A DNA stretch of 19,593 nucleotides from assembly GCA_018623655.1 (NCBI GenBank), contig JAAZVG010000010.1, forward strand, positions 1-19,593. The letters are read 5' to 3'. The notes beneath the pieces are model-generated. The model made no database searches. It saw only the letters and a list, made by a program, of their open reading frames with translations, and was not told the origin of the DNA. Source of the stretch: Flavobacteriaceae bacterium (GTDB lineage: Bacteria > Bacteroidota > Bacteroidia > Flavobacteriales > Flavobacteriaceae). A program made the translations under genes and the position numbers. Shown piece after piece: positions 7,611-16,347 of this stretch (positions within the stretch are counted from its first letter, which is position 1; each line of letters begins with the position of its first letter).

Positions 7611-9551
7611 ATGAGCGAACAAACAAAAAATCCACAATATTCGGCAGATAGTATCCAGGCTCTTGAGGGTATGGAGCACGTGCGTATGCGGCCTTCAATG
7701 TACATTGGAGATGTAGGTACCCGGGGGTTACATCATTTGGTCTATGAGGTGGTGGATAATTCTATTGATGAAGCAATGGGAGGGCACTGTGATTCAATTA
7801 CAGTGGCAATAAATAAAGATCAGTCTATTACTGTTAGCGATAATGGTAGAGGTATCCCAGTTGGCCTACACAAAAAAGAGGGGGTTTCTGCTCTTCAGGT
7901 GGTAATGACTAAGATTGGTGCCGGAGGAAAATTTGACAAAGACTCGTATAAAGTTTCTGGAGGTCTGCACGGTGTAGGTGTTTCTTGTGTGAATGCTCTT
8001 TCGATTCGTTTAAAAGCTACTGTTTATCGTGAAGGTAAGATTTGGCAGCAAGAATATGAACGAGGTAAGGCTATGTATCCTGTCAAAAGTATTGGAGACA
8101 GTAAATCTAATGGTACCGAAGTTACTTTTCAGCCTGATCCGGTAATCTTCACTCAAACCACCGAGTATTCATACGAGACACTAGCAAATCGTATGAGAGA
8201 GCTTTCTTACCTTAATAAAGGAATTACTATAACTCTTATTGATCATCGAAATTTAGATGAGAAAGGAGCGCCTGTAACTGAGGTGTTTAAGAGTGAAAAA
8301 GGGTTAGAAGAGTTTATTCTTTTCCTAGATCAGTCAAGAGAACCACTTATTCAGACGGTCATTTCGATGGAGGGTGAAAAGAACGGGATACCTGTTGAGG
8401 TTGCGATGATTTACAATACAGGTTTTTCTGAAAATCTTCACAGTTATGTAAACAACATTAATACCCACGAGGGAGGTACGCACCTCTCTGGCTTTAGAAG
8501 AGGTCTTACTAGTACACTTAAAAAATATGCTGACTCTTCAGGAATGCTCGACAAACTGAAATTTGAAATTTCGGGAGATGACTTTAGAGAAGGTCTAACC
8601 GCCATTGTTTCAGTAAAAGTTGCAGAGCCTCAATTTGAAGGTCAAACCAAAACAAAACTGGGGAATCGCGAAGTTACTTCAGCAGTAAGTCAAGCAGTTT
8701 CTGAAATGCTTACTGATTATTTAGAGGAAAACCCTGACGATGCTAAACGTATTGTAGAGAAGGTGGTAATTGCCGCTACTGCAAGGCATGCTGCGGCAAA
8801 GGCGCGAGAAATGGTTCAGCGTAAAAACGTAATGAGTGGAGGTGGTCTTCCTGGTAAGCTGTCTGATTGTTCTTCTCAAGACCCTGCAGAATGCGAGGTT
8901 TATCTCGTTGAGGGGGACTCTGCGGGAGGAACGGCGAAACAAGGACGAGACCGAAACTTTCAAGCTATATTGCCACTAAGAGGTAAGATTTTAAATGTGG
9001 AGAAAGCCATGCAACACAAGGTTTTCGAAAACGAAGAGATCAGAAATATCTATACCGCTCTAGGAGTTACCGTGGGTACTGAAGAAGATGCTAAAGCACT
9101 GAACTTAGCCAAACTTCGATACCATAAAGTAATTATCATGTGTGATGCGGATGTCGATGGATCGCATATCGAAACCCTAATTCTAACTTTCTTCTTTAGA
9201 TACATGAGGGAACTTATTGAACAGGGGTATGTGTATATCGCAACTCCACCACTATATCTTGTGAAAAAAGGGAGCAAGAAACAATATGCATGGAATGACC
9301 AGCAACGTGATCAGCTCATTACAGAAATGGGGCAGGGCGCTGGTGTACAGAGATATAAGGGTCTTGGTGAGATGAATGCGGAACAATTGTGGGATACCAC
9401 CATGAATCCTGAATTTCGAACGCTTCGTCAAGTGACCATCGATAACGCTACTGAAGCTGATCGTATTTTCTCTATGCTAATGGGTGACGAAGTTCCGCCT
9501 CGTCGTGAATTTATTGAAAAGAACGCGGTCTATGCCAATATTGATGCGTAG
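7611..9551 (+). CDS. gyrB: DNA gyrase subunit B
   Basis: ATPase subunit of DNA gyrase, introducing negative supercoils with GyrA. The product has 646 residues, normal for Bacteroidota; E. coli GyrB (804) is longer because of an insertion absent here. The GHKL ATPase domain shows EVVDNSIDEAM at 46-56, SDNGRGIPVG at 76-85 and GGLHGVGV at 117-124; the transducer has the QTKTKLGN lysine loop. The TOPRIM domain has EGDSAGG at 434-440 and the metal-binding DADVDGSH at 512-519; a QRYKGLGEMN tail motif follows. The frame stays open to an ATG at 7515, but that would put the promoter box inside the gene and add 32 non-conserved residues, so I use 7611. ParE is the main alternative, but location beside mdh and secDF and the sequence favour GyrB. 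mdh follows after 43 bp. Confidence 0.95.
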   Translation: MSEQTKNPQYSADSIQALEGMEHVRMRPSMYIGDVGTRGLHHLVYEVVDNSIDEAMGGHCDSITVAINKDQSITVSDNGRGIPVGLHKKEGVSALQVVMTKIGAGGKFDKDSYKVSGGLHGVGVSCVNALSIRLKATVYREGKIWQQEYERGKAMYPVKSIGDSKSNGTEVTFQPDPVIFTQTTEYSYETLANRMRELSYLNKGITITLIDHRNLDEKGAPVTEVFKSEKGLEEFILFLDQSREPLIQTVISMEGEKNGIPVEVAMIYNTGFSENLHSYVNNINTHEGGTHLSGFRRGLTSTLKKYADSSGMLDKLKFEISGDDFREGLTAIVSVKVAEPQFEGQTKTKLGNREVTSAVSQAVSEMLTDYLEENPDDAKRIVEKVVIAATARHAAAKAREMVQRKNVMSGGGLPGKLSDCSSQDPAECEVYLVEGDSAGGTAKQGRDRNFQAILPLRGKILNVEKAMQHKVFENEEIRNIYTALGVTVGTEEDAKALNLAKLRYHKVIIMCDADVDGSHIETLILTFFFRYMRELIEQGYVYIATPPLYLVKKGSKKQYAWNDQQRDQLITEMGQGAGVQRYKGLGEMNAEQLWDTTMNPEFRTLRQVTIDNATEADRIFSMLMGDEVPPRREFIEKNAVYANIDA

Positions 9552-9556
9552 TGGCT

Positions 9557-9564
9557 TAAATTTG
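9557..9564 (+). promoter_or_regulatory. mdh: -7 promoter element for mdh
   Basis: TAAATTTG, an exact TAnnTTTG match, lies 5 bp after the gyrB stop and ends 30 bp before the mdh ATG. It suggests mdh has its own promoter in addition to any read-through from gyrB. Confidence 0.5.
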
Positions 9565-9594
9565 CAACACATTTAATCTAAATCAAATACGAAA

Positions 9595-10521
9595 ATGAAA
9601 GTAACTGTAGTTGGAGCGGGTGCCGTTGGTGCTAGCTGTGCAGAATACATCGCTATTAAAGACTTTGCCTCAGAGGTAGTACTTGTAGATATCAAAGAAG
9701 GCTTTGCAGAAGGTAAGGCGATGGACTTAATGCAGACTGCATCGCTAAATGGTTTTGATACCAAAATCACCGGTACAACGGGTGATTATTCGAAAACCGC
9801 TGGGAGTAATGTGGTAGTAATTACTTCTGGAATTCCCCGAAAGCCTGGAATGACCAGAGAAGAACTTATAGGAATCAATGCAGGTATCGTAAAAGAGGTT
9901 TCTTCGAATCTATTGAAACATTCTCCTGATGCTATTGTAATTGTGGTTAGTAATCCGATGGATACCATGACCTATCTTGTTCACAAAACATCTGGACTTC
10001 CTAAACACCGAATTATAGGGATGGGAGGTGCCCTTGATAGTGCTCGATTCAAATATCGTTTAGCTGAGGCTCTTGATGCTCCTATTTCTGATGTAGATGG
10101 TATGGTAATAGGAGGCCATTCTGATACGGGAATGGTTCCCCTCATCGCACATGCAACGCGCAACTCGATTCGCGTCAGTGAATTCTTGAATGATGAACAG
10201 ATGGATTACGTTGTTCAAGAGACCAAAGTTGGCGGAGCTACACTGACCAAACTTCTAGGAACAAGTGCTTGGTATGCTCCGGGTGCTGCAGTTTCAGGCC
10301 TGGTTCAAGCAATCGCTTGTAATCAAAAGAAAATCTATCCTTGTTCTGCGCTTCTTGAAGGCGAATATGGACTTAATGATATTTGCCTTGGAGTACCTGT
10401 AGTTCTTGGTAAAAATGGAATTGAAAAGATCGTTTCTATCGAGTTAAGTAAAGACGAAAAAGCTAAGGTAGCTGCTTCTGCAGAGGGAGTTGCTGCGGTA
10501 AATGCGCTACTTAATTTGTAA
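9595..10521 (+). CDS. mdh: Malate dehydrogenase (LDH-like type)
   Basis: Interconverts malate and oxaloacetate with NAD(H) in the TCA cycle. The 308-residue protein has the Rossmann motif GAGAVG at 7-12 and Asp32 at the end of beta-2, which indicates NAD rather than NADP. The active-site loop GIPRKPGMTR (79-88) carries Arg82 at the substrate-specificity position, where lactate dehydrogenases have Gln, so malate is the expected substrate. The catalytic pair is Asp148 (with Arg151) and His175 in GGHSDTGMVPL. Length and motifs place it in the MDH type 3/LDH-like group common in Bacteroidota. It has its own promoter box 5 bp after the gyrB stop and a strong intrinsic terminator 20 bp downstream, so it ends its transcription unit. 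Confidence 0.96.
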   Translation: MKVTVVGAGAVGASCAEYIAIKDFASEVVLVDIKEGFAEGKAMDLMQTASLNGFDTKITGTTGDYSKTAGSNVVVITSGIPRKPGMTREELIGINAGIVKEVSSNLLKHSPDAIVIVVSNPMDTMTYLVHKTSGLPKHRIIGMGGALDSARFKYRLAEALDAPISDVDGMVIGGHSDTGMVPLIAHATRNSIRVSEFLNDEQMDYVVQETKVGGATLTKLLGTSAWYAPGAAVSGLVQAIACNQKKIYPCSALLEGEYGLNDICLGVPVVLGKNGIEKIVSIELSKDEKAKVAASAEGVAAVNALLNL

Positions 10522-10541
10522 GAAACCGATAGAGTGTTTAG

Positions 10542-10567
10542 CCCCGGAAGTTTTCCGGGGTTTTTTG
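10542..10567 (+). terminator. Intrinsic terminator after mdh
   Basis: CCCCGGAA (10542-10549) pairs perfectly with TTCCGGGG (10553-10560) around a 3-base loop and is followed by six T residues. This is a textbook rho-independent terminator for the mdh transcript, and separates it from secDF. Confidence 0.93.
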
Positions 10568-10581
10568 TTTATTACATATAA

Positions 10582-10612
10582 TTGTCATTTCTAGGGCGAA
10601 ATGATATATTTG
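10582..10612 (+). promoter_or_regulatory. secDF: Promoter for secDF
   Basis: TTG (10582-10584), a 20-bp gap, then TATATTTG (10605-10612), an exact -7 consensus. It lies just past the mdh terminator and 38 bp before the secDF ATG. It is the best complete Bacteroidota-type promoter in the window. Confidence 0.7.
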
Positions 10613-10650
10613 CACGCATTTGACATTATAATAATTGATTTTTAGGCAGT

Positions 10651-13566
10651 ATGCAGAATAAAGGATTAATTCGACTATTTGCGATTTTGTTTGGGGTAGT
10701 GAGCCTCTATCAACTATCGTTTACATTCATCACTAACAAAATCGAAGGGGATGCCGATCGATACGCTTCTGTAAGTGTAGACGCGGCTTCTGACGATTAT
10801 ATTTCAGCGCGTGAAGCAGCTACCAAGAATTATTTAGATTCTGTTGCTGACCTCCCTGTTTTTGGATTCACCTCTTATGCCGATGCCAAAACAAAAGAAT
10901 TAAACAAAGGTCTTGACCTTAAAGGAGGAATCAACGTAACGCTACAGATTTCGGTAAAAGATATACTTAAAGGTCTTGCAAACAACACAAAAAATGTAGC
11001 TTTTAATCAAGCTTTAGACGCCGCTGATGCTGCTTCAAAGCAAAGTGATGACAATTATGTAGAGTTGTTCTTCGAGGCTTTTGAAGCTAATGCTGGTGAT
11101 ACAACCCTTGCTTCTCCAGAGATCTTCGCGAACAAAGCATTAAGTGATGAGATCAATTTCTCGATGAATAATGCGGAGGTTAAGCCAATCATCCGAAGAA
11201 AAATAGACGAGTCAATCATTTCGGCTTTTGAAGTACTTCGTGAACGTATCGACGGTTTTGGAGTAACTCAGCCAAATATTCAACGAGTGGGTAACTCGGG
11301 TCGTATTCTTGTAGAATTGCCAGGTGCTCGTGATATCAACCGTGCCCAGGAGTTACTTTCTTCTACTGCACAATTAGAGTTTTGGGAAACGATTTCTTCA
11401 GCTGAGCCCGGATTATCACAGTTTTTAGTTGCAGCTGACAAGCGTCTATCTGAATTAGAGCGGTCTGCAGATGATATTGAAGATTTGCTTGAGTCAGCTT
11501 CTGATACACTATCAAGTCAGAATCCCTTATTATCGAAATTAATTCCTGGAGCTCCTGGATCTAACGCTTTTGTGCGTGTTCAAGCCCGTGATACTACCTA
11601 TGTTGGGCAGGCGCTTAGACGTTCAGAAATTAAAAAACTTTTACCCGCAGCAGTTCAATATACCAAGTTTGCGTGGCAACGTGTTCCTGCTGATGCGGAC
11701 ATCGTGGAACTATACGCACTTCGTTCAAATCGCGAAGGTACACCTCGTATTTCGGGTGATGTTGTTTCTGATGCTCAGGATACATTTGATCAATTCGGAA
11801 AGCCAGCGGTAAGCATGATGATGAACACCAAGGGTGCACGTGAATGGGAGCGTATGACAGGTGATGTATACCAAAACAAAACAGGTATTGCGATTGTACT
11901 TGATAATAGAGTATACACGGCACCTGGAGTATCTTCAGGTCCTATTTCAGGGGGTCGCTCGGAGATTACAGGGACATTCACTATTAATGAGACTAAGGAT
12001 ATTGCCAATGTACTTAGAGCGGGTAAACTACCAGCCTCTGCAGAAATTGTTCAGTCAGAAATTGTAGGTCCTTCATTGGGTCAAGAAGCTATTGAAAGCG
12101 GATTCCTATCCTTTGTGATTGCAATGATTTTCGTACTTGTATGGATGATTTTCTATTACGGTAGAGGAGGTCTTTATGCAGATATTGCACTGGTATTCAA
12201 CATCCTTTTAATCTTTGGTGTACTTACAAGTTTAGGAGCTGTATTAACCTTACCAGGTATTGCTGGTATCGTTCTAACCATTGGCATGTCAGTGGATGCT
12301 AACGTTCTGATCTTCGAGCGTATCAAAGAAGAGCTCCGCAAAGGAAAAGGATTAGCACTTTCAATTAGCGATGGATTCTCAAACGCACTTTCTTCAATTT
12401 TAGATGCGAATATTACTACTGGTCTTACTGCAGTAATTTTATTTATGTTCGGTTCAGGACCAATCAAAGGATTTGCAACTACACTTTTAATTGGTATTCT
12501 AACCTCGCTTTTTACAGCGATTTTCATCACTCGTTTACTTATTGAAGGATATTTAGCTACTAAGGGCAGAAGTCTGAAATTTTCGACTTCAGCTACCGCT
12601 AACCTACTATCTTCTGTGAACTTTGGTTTCCTAAAGGCACGTAAGACGGCTTATATGATATCTGCGGTGTTAGTAATTGGCTCGCTAACCTCTCTTTTTA
12701 CTACAGGTCTTCAGCAAGGGGTTGATTTTGTTGGAGGTCGTTCGTATCAGGTTCGCTTTGAAAAAGAGGTGAACCCAACAGAAATTTCATCTGCGCTTAC
12801 TGATGTTTTAGGAAACGGAACTAATGTAAAGACTTTTGGTTCTGCGAATCAGATTAAAGTGACTACTCCTTATAAAGTGGATGTTGAGGGTATTGAAGTA
12901 GATCAAGAAATTCAGGGTCTTCTATTCAATACATTGCTTCCTTATTTACCTGATGGTTTTTCAATTGAAGACTTCACAGTGGGCAGTGATGATAAGACAG
13001 TTGGTATTCTTCAATCAGTGAAGGTAGGGCCTACTATTGCAGATGATATCAAGAAAAATGCAGTACTAGCGATCTTTGGGTCACTGACTATTGTATTCTT
13101 ATATATCCTACTTCGTTTTAGAAAGTGGCAGTTCTCATTAGGAGCGGTTACTGCGGTATTCCACGATGTGATTATCGTATTGGGTGTATTTTCTGCGACT
13201 AGCGCATTCATGCCTTTCAATATGGAAATCGATCAAGCCTTTATAGCGGCTATTCTAACAGTAATCGGATACTCACTGAATGATACCGTAGTGGTATTTG
13301 ACCGTATTAGAGAGATTATTGGTTTCAAAGGATGGAATCAAGGAGAGAATGTAAACTTGGCATTAAACTCGACGCTTAGTCGTACGCTTAATACCTCGCT
13401 AACAACACTTATAGTGCTTCTTGCCATTTTTGTTTTCGGAGGCGAAACCTTAAGAGGATTCATGTTTGCAATGATTATCGGTATCATGGTAGGTACCTAT
13501 TCATCGCTATTTATTGCTACACCGGTGATGTACGATACACTTGGAAAGACCAAAGAGAAGAAGTAA
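10651..13566 (+). CDS. secDF: Fused protein translocase subunit SecDF
   Basis: Inner-membrane RND-type subunit that uses the proton motive force to pull proteins through SecYEG. The 971-residue product fuses SecD and SecF, as is usual in Bacteroidota. The first membrane helix is about residues 7-27. GLDLKGGINVTLQ (87-99) is the SecD signature, followed by a large periplasmic region with ERIDGFGVTQPNIQ and, near 440-450, a SGPISGGRSEITG motif. The SecD membrane part includes the conserved DANVLIFERIKEEL near 549. The SecF half starts near 655 with another membrane helix, then VDFVGGRSYQVRF from 691 and GYSLNDTVVVFDRIRE near 875. The gene has its own promoter at 10582-10612 and ends at a bidirectional terminator. 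lgt and yidD, also needed for envelope assembly, converge on it. Confidence 0.97.
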   Translation: MQNKGLIRLFAILFGVVSLYQLSFTFITNKIEGDADRYASVSVDAASDDYISAREAATKNYLDSVADLPVFGFTSYADAKTKELNKGLDLKGGINVTLQISVKDILKGLANNTKNVAFNQALDAADAASKQSDDNYVELFFEAFEANAGDTTLASPEIFANKALSDEINFSMNNAEVKPIIRRKIDESIISAFEVLRERIDGFGVTQPNIQRVGNSGRILVELPGARDINRAQELLSSTAQLEFWETISSAEPGLSQFLVAADKRLSELERSADDIEDLLESASDTLSSQNPLLSKLIPGAPGSNAFVRVQARDTTYVGQALRRSEIKKLLPAAVQYTKFAWQRVPADADIVELYALRSNREGTPRISGDVVSDAQDTFDQFGKPAVSMMMNTKGAREWERMTGDVYQNKTGIAIVLDNRVYTAPGVSSGPISGGRSEITGTFTINETKDIANVLRAGKLPASAEIVQSEIVGPSLGQEAIESGFLSFVIAMIFVLVWMIFYYGRGGLYADIALVFNILLIFGVLTSLGAVLTLPGIAGIVLTIGMSVDANVLIFERIKEELRKGKGLALSISDGFSNALSSILDANITTGLTAVILFMFGSGPIKGFATTLLIGILTSLFTAIFITRLLIEGYLATKGRSLKFSTSATANLLSSVNFGFLKARKTAYMISAVLVIGSLTSLFTTGLQQGVDFVGGRSYQVRFEKEVNPTEISSALTDVLGNGTNVKTFGSANQIKVTTPYKVDVEGIEVDQEIQGLLFNTLLPYLPDGFSIEDFTVGSDDKTVGILQSVKVGPTIADDIKKNAVLAIFGSLTIVFLYILLRFRKWQFSLGAVTAVFHDVIIVLGVFSATSAFMPFNMEIDQAFIAAILTVIGYSLNDTVVVFDRIREIIGFKGWNQGENVNLALNSTLSRTLNTSLTTLIVLLAIFVFGGETLRGFMFAMIIGIMVGTYSSLFIATPVMYDTLGKTKEKK

Positions 13567-13586
13567 ATCTCTTAATCTCTATAAAT

Positions 13587-13619
13587 AAAAAAGGCCCGAC
13601 ATTGCGTTGGGCCTTTTTT
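13587..13619. terminator. Bidirectional intrinsic terminator, secDF / lgt
   Basis: AAAAAAGGCCCGAC (13587-13600) pairs with GTTGGGCCTTTTTT (13606-13619) around a 5-base loop with one G-T pair. The GC core is flanked by a T run on the plus strand and an A run that becomes a T run on the minus strand. It sits between the ends of secDF and lgt and should stop both converging transcripts. Confidence 0.92.
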
Positions 13620-13638
13620 GTGTTTTTAAAATGAGTTT

Positions 13639-14598
13639 TTAGGCTTCTGCCTTTCGAATCATTAGGTAGGTGCCTACTAGAATAGGTACAATACTCAACC
13701 ATTGACCGGTGGTCAATAAACCAAGGCTTTCTTCAAATCCACCCTGACTCTTTTTAAAGAACTCAATAATAAATCTCGCGGTGAATATTCCTACGAGCCA
13801 GGTTCCGAACAAGAAACCGGGCTTATCTCTTAAGCTTTCTTTTGGGTAAAGGACATAGTACATAATCACGAATAAAAGGGCGTAAGCAAATGCTTCATAA
13901 AGTTGAGCCGGATGGCGATAAGGTATCTGAGCAAGAATATCTGCATACGCTGGATCATTAACAAGGGCAGTATAGGCTTTACTTACCGAAGGTTGTCCAG
14001 TGGCCTGAAGTGCTTGATATGCTGACATATCACTGTGGTCTCTAACAAACTTTGTAGCAAAAATGAAATTCTCATCTACTACTTTTCCATTGATTTCTGA
14101 GTTAAAGAAGTTACCTAAACGCACAAAAGCTCCACCTATGGCCGATGGAATAGCTATCCGATCTACTAACCACAAAAATGAAATATCCCTCTCTTTTCTG
14201 CTAAAAAGGTATAACCCGATTACTGCTGCTAATGCGGCTCCGTGACTAGCTAGTCCAGCAAATCCGGTAAATGCATAACCGTTGATTATTCCGAAAAGGC
14301 TTGAATTGCTTTGTTCTCTTATGGGTAGTAAGATCTCAATCAAATGATTTTGATAATAAGCCCAGTCGTAGAAAAAGACATGACCCAAACGTGCTCCGAG
14401 CATAATTGAAAGGACGGTGTAAACGAACAGGCTATCGAGTTTTTCGGTGGGTTTATTTTCTTTTTTGAAAACAACCTTCATGAGATTCCAGCCTAGAATA
14501 AAGGCGGCGATCCATAGGGAGTTGTAGTATTTGATTTGAATGGGCCCCAAGGTGAAGAGCGTATCCTCAGGATTCCAGATAATACCAAGTAAAGTCAT
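13639..14598 (-). CDS. lgt: Prolipoprotein diacylglyceryl transferase
   Basis: Inner-membrane enzyme that transfers diacylglycerol from phosphatidylglycerol to the lipobox cysteine of prolipoproteins, the first step of lipoprotein maturation. The 319 residues contain about seven hydrophobic segments. Conserved residues are in place: LGARLGHVFFYD at 67-78, His119 in GLASHGA (the catalytic His region), Arg160 and Asn163 in the Lgt signature GAFVRLGNFFNSEINGKV (156-173) with Glu168, and RHPAQLYEA (228-236), ending with RFIIEFFK. The Gly after His-Gly is Ala (SHGA). It lies 37 bp downstream of yidD; a TATATTAG box (minus strand, 14613-14620), one mismatch from consensus, could add an internal promoter. 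Substrates of this enzyme should include the lipoproteins encoded at 4056 and 19534. Confidence 0.96.
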   Translation of the reverse strand: MTLLGIIWNPEDTLFTLGPIQIKYYNSLWIAAFILGWNLMKVVFKKENKPTEKLDSLFVYTVLSIMLGARLGHVFFYDWAYYQNHLIEILLPIREQSNSSLFGIINGYAFTGFAGLASHGAALAAVIGLYLFSRKERDISFLWLVDRIAIPSAIGGAFVRLGNFFNSEINGKVVDENFIFATKFVRDHSDMSAYQALQATGQPSVSKAYTALVNDPAYADILAQIPYRHPAQLYEAFAYALLFVIMYYVLYPKESLRDKPGFLFGTWLVGIFTARFIIEFFKKSQGGFEESLGLLTTGQWLSIVPILVGTYLMIRKAEA

Positions 14599-14635
14599 AA
14601 GTTAATTTTGGTCTAATATAGCCTAAAAGTATGGC

Positions 14636-14857
14636 TCAGGGAACAGGATCGTATCCGCTTTTTCCCCAAGGATGACAACTTGATATTCGTTTTATCGCTA
14701 GCCAACCACCTTTGAATGGTCCGTGTTTTTTTAAAGCTTCAATACTATAGCTTGAACACGTTGGGGTAAATCGACAACTCGCCGGAGTTAGGGGAGAGAT
14801 GAGTAGCTGATATACTCGAATAAGTAGAATAAATGGAAGGCTAAATAAACGTTTCAC
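14636..14857 (-). CDS. yidD: Membrane protein insertion efficiency factor YidD
   Basis: Small membrane-associated protein thought to help YidC insert inner-membrane proteins. The 73 residues show an amphipathic N-terminus (MKRLFSLPFILLIRVYQ), then LISPLTPASCRFTPTCSSYSIEAL and the family end PWGKSGYDPVP; the Cys residues at SCRF, PTCSSY and SSCHPW are typical. The start is a GTG at 14857 that shares one base with the cysS stop (TAGTG), which suggests translational coupling. The alignment of MKR with the family N-terminus supports the GTG. lgt follows after 37 bp. The gene fits functionally with secDF and lgt, which also act in membrane and envelope assembly. Confidence 0.95.
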   Translation of the reverse strand: MKRLFSLPFILLIRVYQLLISPLTPASCRFTPTCSSYSIEALKKHGPFKGGWLAIKRISSCHPWGKSGYDPVP

Positions 14858-16347
14858 TATAGACTAAAGGTAGTACCATCTTTGGTATCTTTCAACCTGA
14901 TCCCTAGTGCTTCTATGGCATCTCTGATTTCATCAGATCGTTTGAAATCTTTTCGAGCTCTTGCTTCAGAACGCTCCTTTAATAACAATTCAACTAGACC
15001 TTTTAGTTGCCCTTCTTGCTTTGCGTCTGAGTTTCGGCTATCAAATAATCCCAACACATCGAAGAAAAACGTTTTCATCGTTTGACTGATCAGGCTCAAG
15101 TCGTTACCTGATACACTCATCTTTTGATCGTTGATTAGATTGATAAGTTTCACTCCTTCAAAAAGTTGTGCGATAAGGATGGGTGTATTAAAATCGTCGT
15201 TCATTGCCTTGTAACAACGAGTTACCCATTGTTTGATTGCCTCATCGTTCTGAGCATCATCTTTGGAGCTTAAACCTTCTAGAGTACTAAATGATTCTAA
15301 TAGTCTAAAGTATCCTTTTTCGGCGGCATCTAAAGCCTCTTCACTTAAGTCTAGTACACTGGTATAATGCGCCTGAAGCATGAAAAATCTCACAACGGCA
15401 GCTGAGAATGGTTTAGAGAAAAGCTTATTTTCTCCACTGAAGAGTTCACTCGGATAGATATTATTATCTGTTGACTTCGACATTTTCTTACCATTCAATG
15501 TCAGCATATTTGCATGAAGCCAATAGTTCACTGGTGATTTCCCCTTGCTAGCTTCTGCCTGTGCAATTTCGCATTCGTGATGAGGAAATTTTAAATCCAT
15601 ACCCCCTCCATGGATGTCAAACTGTTCTCCAAGGTATTTTGTACTCATGGCAGTACACTCGATATGCCATCCAGGAAATCCATCACCCCATGGTGAAGGC
15701 CAGCGCATAATATGACTTGGCTCAGCTTTCTTCCAAAGTGCAAAGTCTTGAGGATTTTTTTTCTCAGACTGACCCTGAAGTGCTCGTGTATTAGGAACCA
15801 TGTCTTCGATGCTTCGACCGCTTAGTTTCCCGTAGTCGTTTGACTCGTTGAATTTTTCAACATCAAAGTACACCGAGCCGTTTGCTTCATAGGCGAATCC
15901 TCTTTCAAGAATCTCTTTGATTATTTCAATTTGTTCAATGATGTGCCCAGTGGCAGTAGGCTCGATTGAAGGAGGAAGAAGATTGAAGTATTCTAAAGTA
16001 CGATGAAAATCGACCGTATACTTTTGAACAACTTCCATTGGTTCAATCTGTTCAAGCTTTGCTTTTTTTGCAATTTTGTCTTCACCGGCGTCGGCATCGT
16101 CTTCAAGATGCCCTGCATCGGTAATATTTCGCACATATCGCACCTTATATCCCAAATGAAGGAGATACCTGTATATGGTGTCAAAAGACATGAAAGTTCT
16201 GCAGTTACCCAGGTGAACGTTACTGTAAACGGTAGGTCCACAAACGTAGAGGCCCACGTACCCTTCTTTGATAGGGGTAAAGGTTTCTTTCTTTCTACTC
16301 AAAGAATTGAAAACTTTCAGTGAATGTTTGTGGTATAAGGGTTGCAT
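14857..16347 (-). CDS. cysS: Cysteinyl-tRNA synthetase
   Basis: Class Ia aminoacyl-tRNA synthetase that charges tRNA-Cys in the cytoplasm. The product has 496 residues, slightly longer than the usual 460-490. The N-terminus shows LYVCGPTVYSNVHLGNCRTF, with zinc ligand Cys36 and the HIGH-type motif HLGN at 45-48. Further zinc and active-site motifs are GWHIECTAMS and GGGMDLKFPHHECEIAQ. KMSKS is exact at 288-292. The C-terminal DALR-like helical region ends with a RKDFKRSDEIRDAIEALGI motif typical of CysS. The ATG overlaps the folE stop by one base (TAATG) and its own TAG overlaps the yidD GTG by one base, so it is the middle of a tightly coupled operon. Confidence 0.97.
   Translation of the reverse strand: MQPLYHKHSLKVFNSLSRKKETFTPIKEGYVGLYVCGPTVYSNVHLGNCRTFMSFDTIYRYLLHLGYKVRYVRNITDAGHLEDDADAGEDKIAKKAKLEQIEPMEVVQKYTVDFHRTLEYFNLLPPSIEPTATGHIIEQIEIIKEILERGFAYEANGSVYFDVEKFNESNDYGKLSGRSIEDMVPNTRALQGQSEKKNPQDFALWKKAEPSHIMRWPSPWGDGFPGWHIECTAMSTKYLGEQFDIHGGGMDLKFPHHECEIAQAEASKGKSPVNYWLHANMLTLNGKKMSKSTDNNIYPSELFSGENKLFSKPFSAAVVRFFMLQAHYTSVLDLSEEALDAAEKGYFRLLESFSTLEGLSSKDDAQNDEAIKQWVTRCYKAMNDDFNTPILIAQLFEGVKLINLINDQKMSVSGNDLSLISQTMKTFFFDVLGLFDSRNSDAKQEGQLKGLVELLLKERSEARARKDFKRSDEIRDAIEALGIRLKDTKDGTTFSL

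Noticed and set aside
12174..12530. 118-codon open frame on the minus strand
   Set aside because: It lies wholly inside the secDF membrane-domain coding region and shows no recognisable domain; it is an antisense shadow.
16003..16323. 106-codon open frame on the plus strand
   Set aside because: It lies opposite the conserved start of cysS and its translation has no recognisable motif; it is an antisense shadow.
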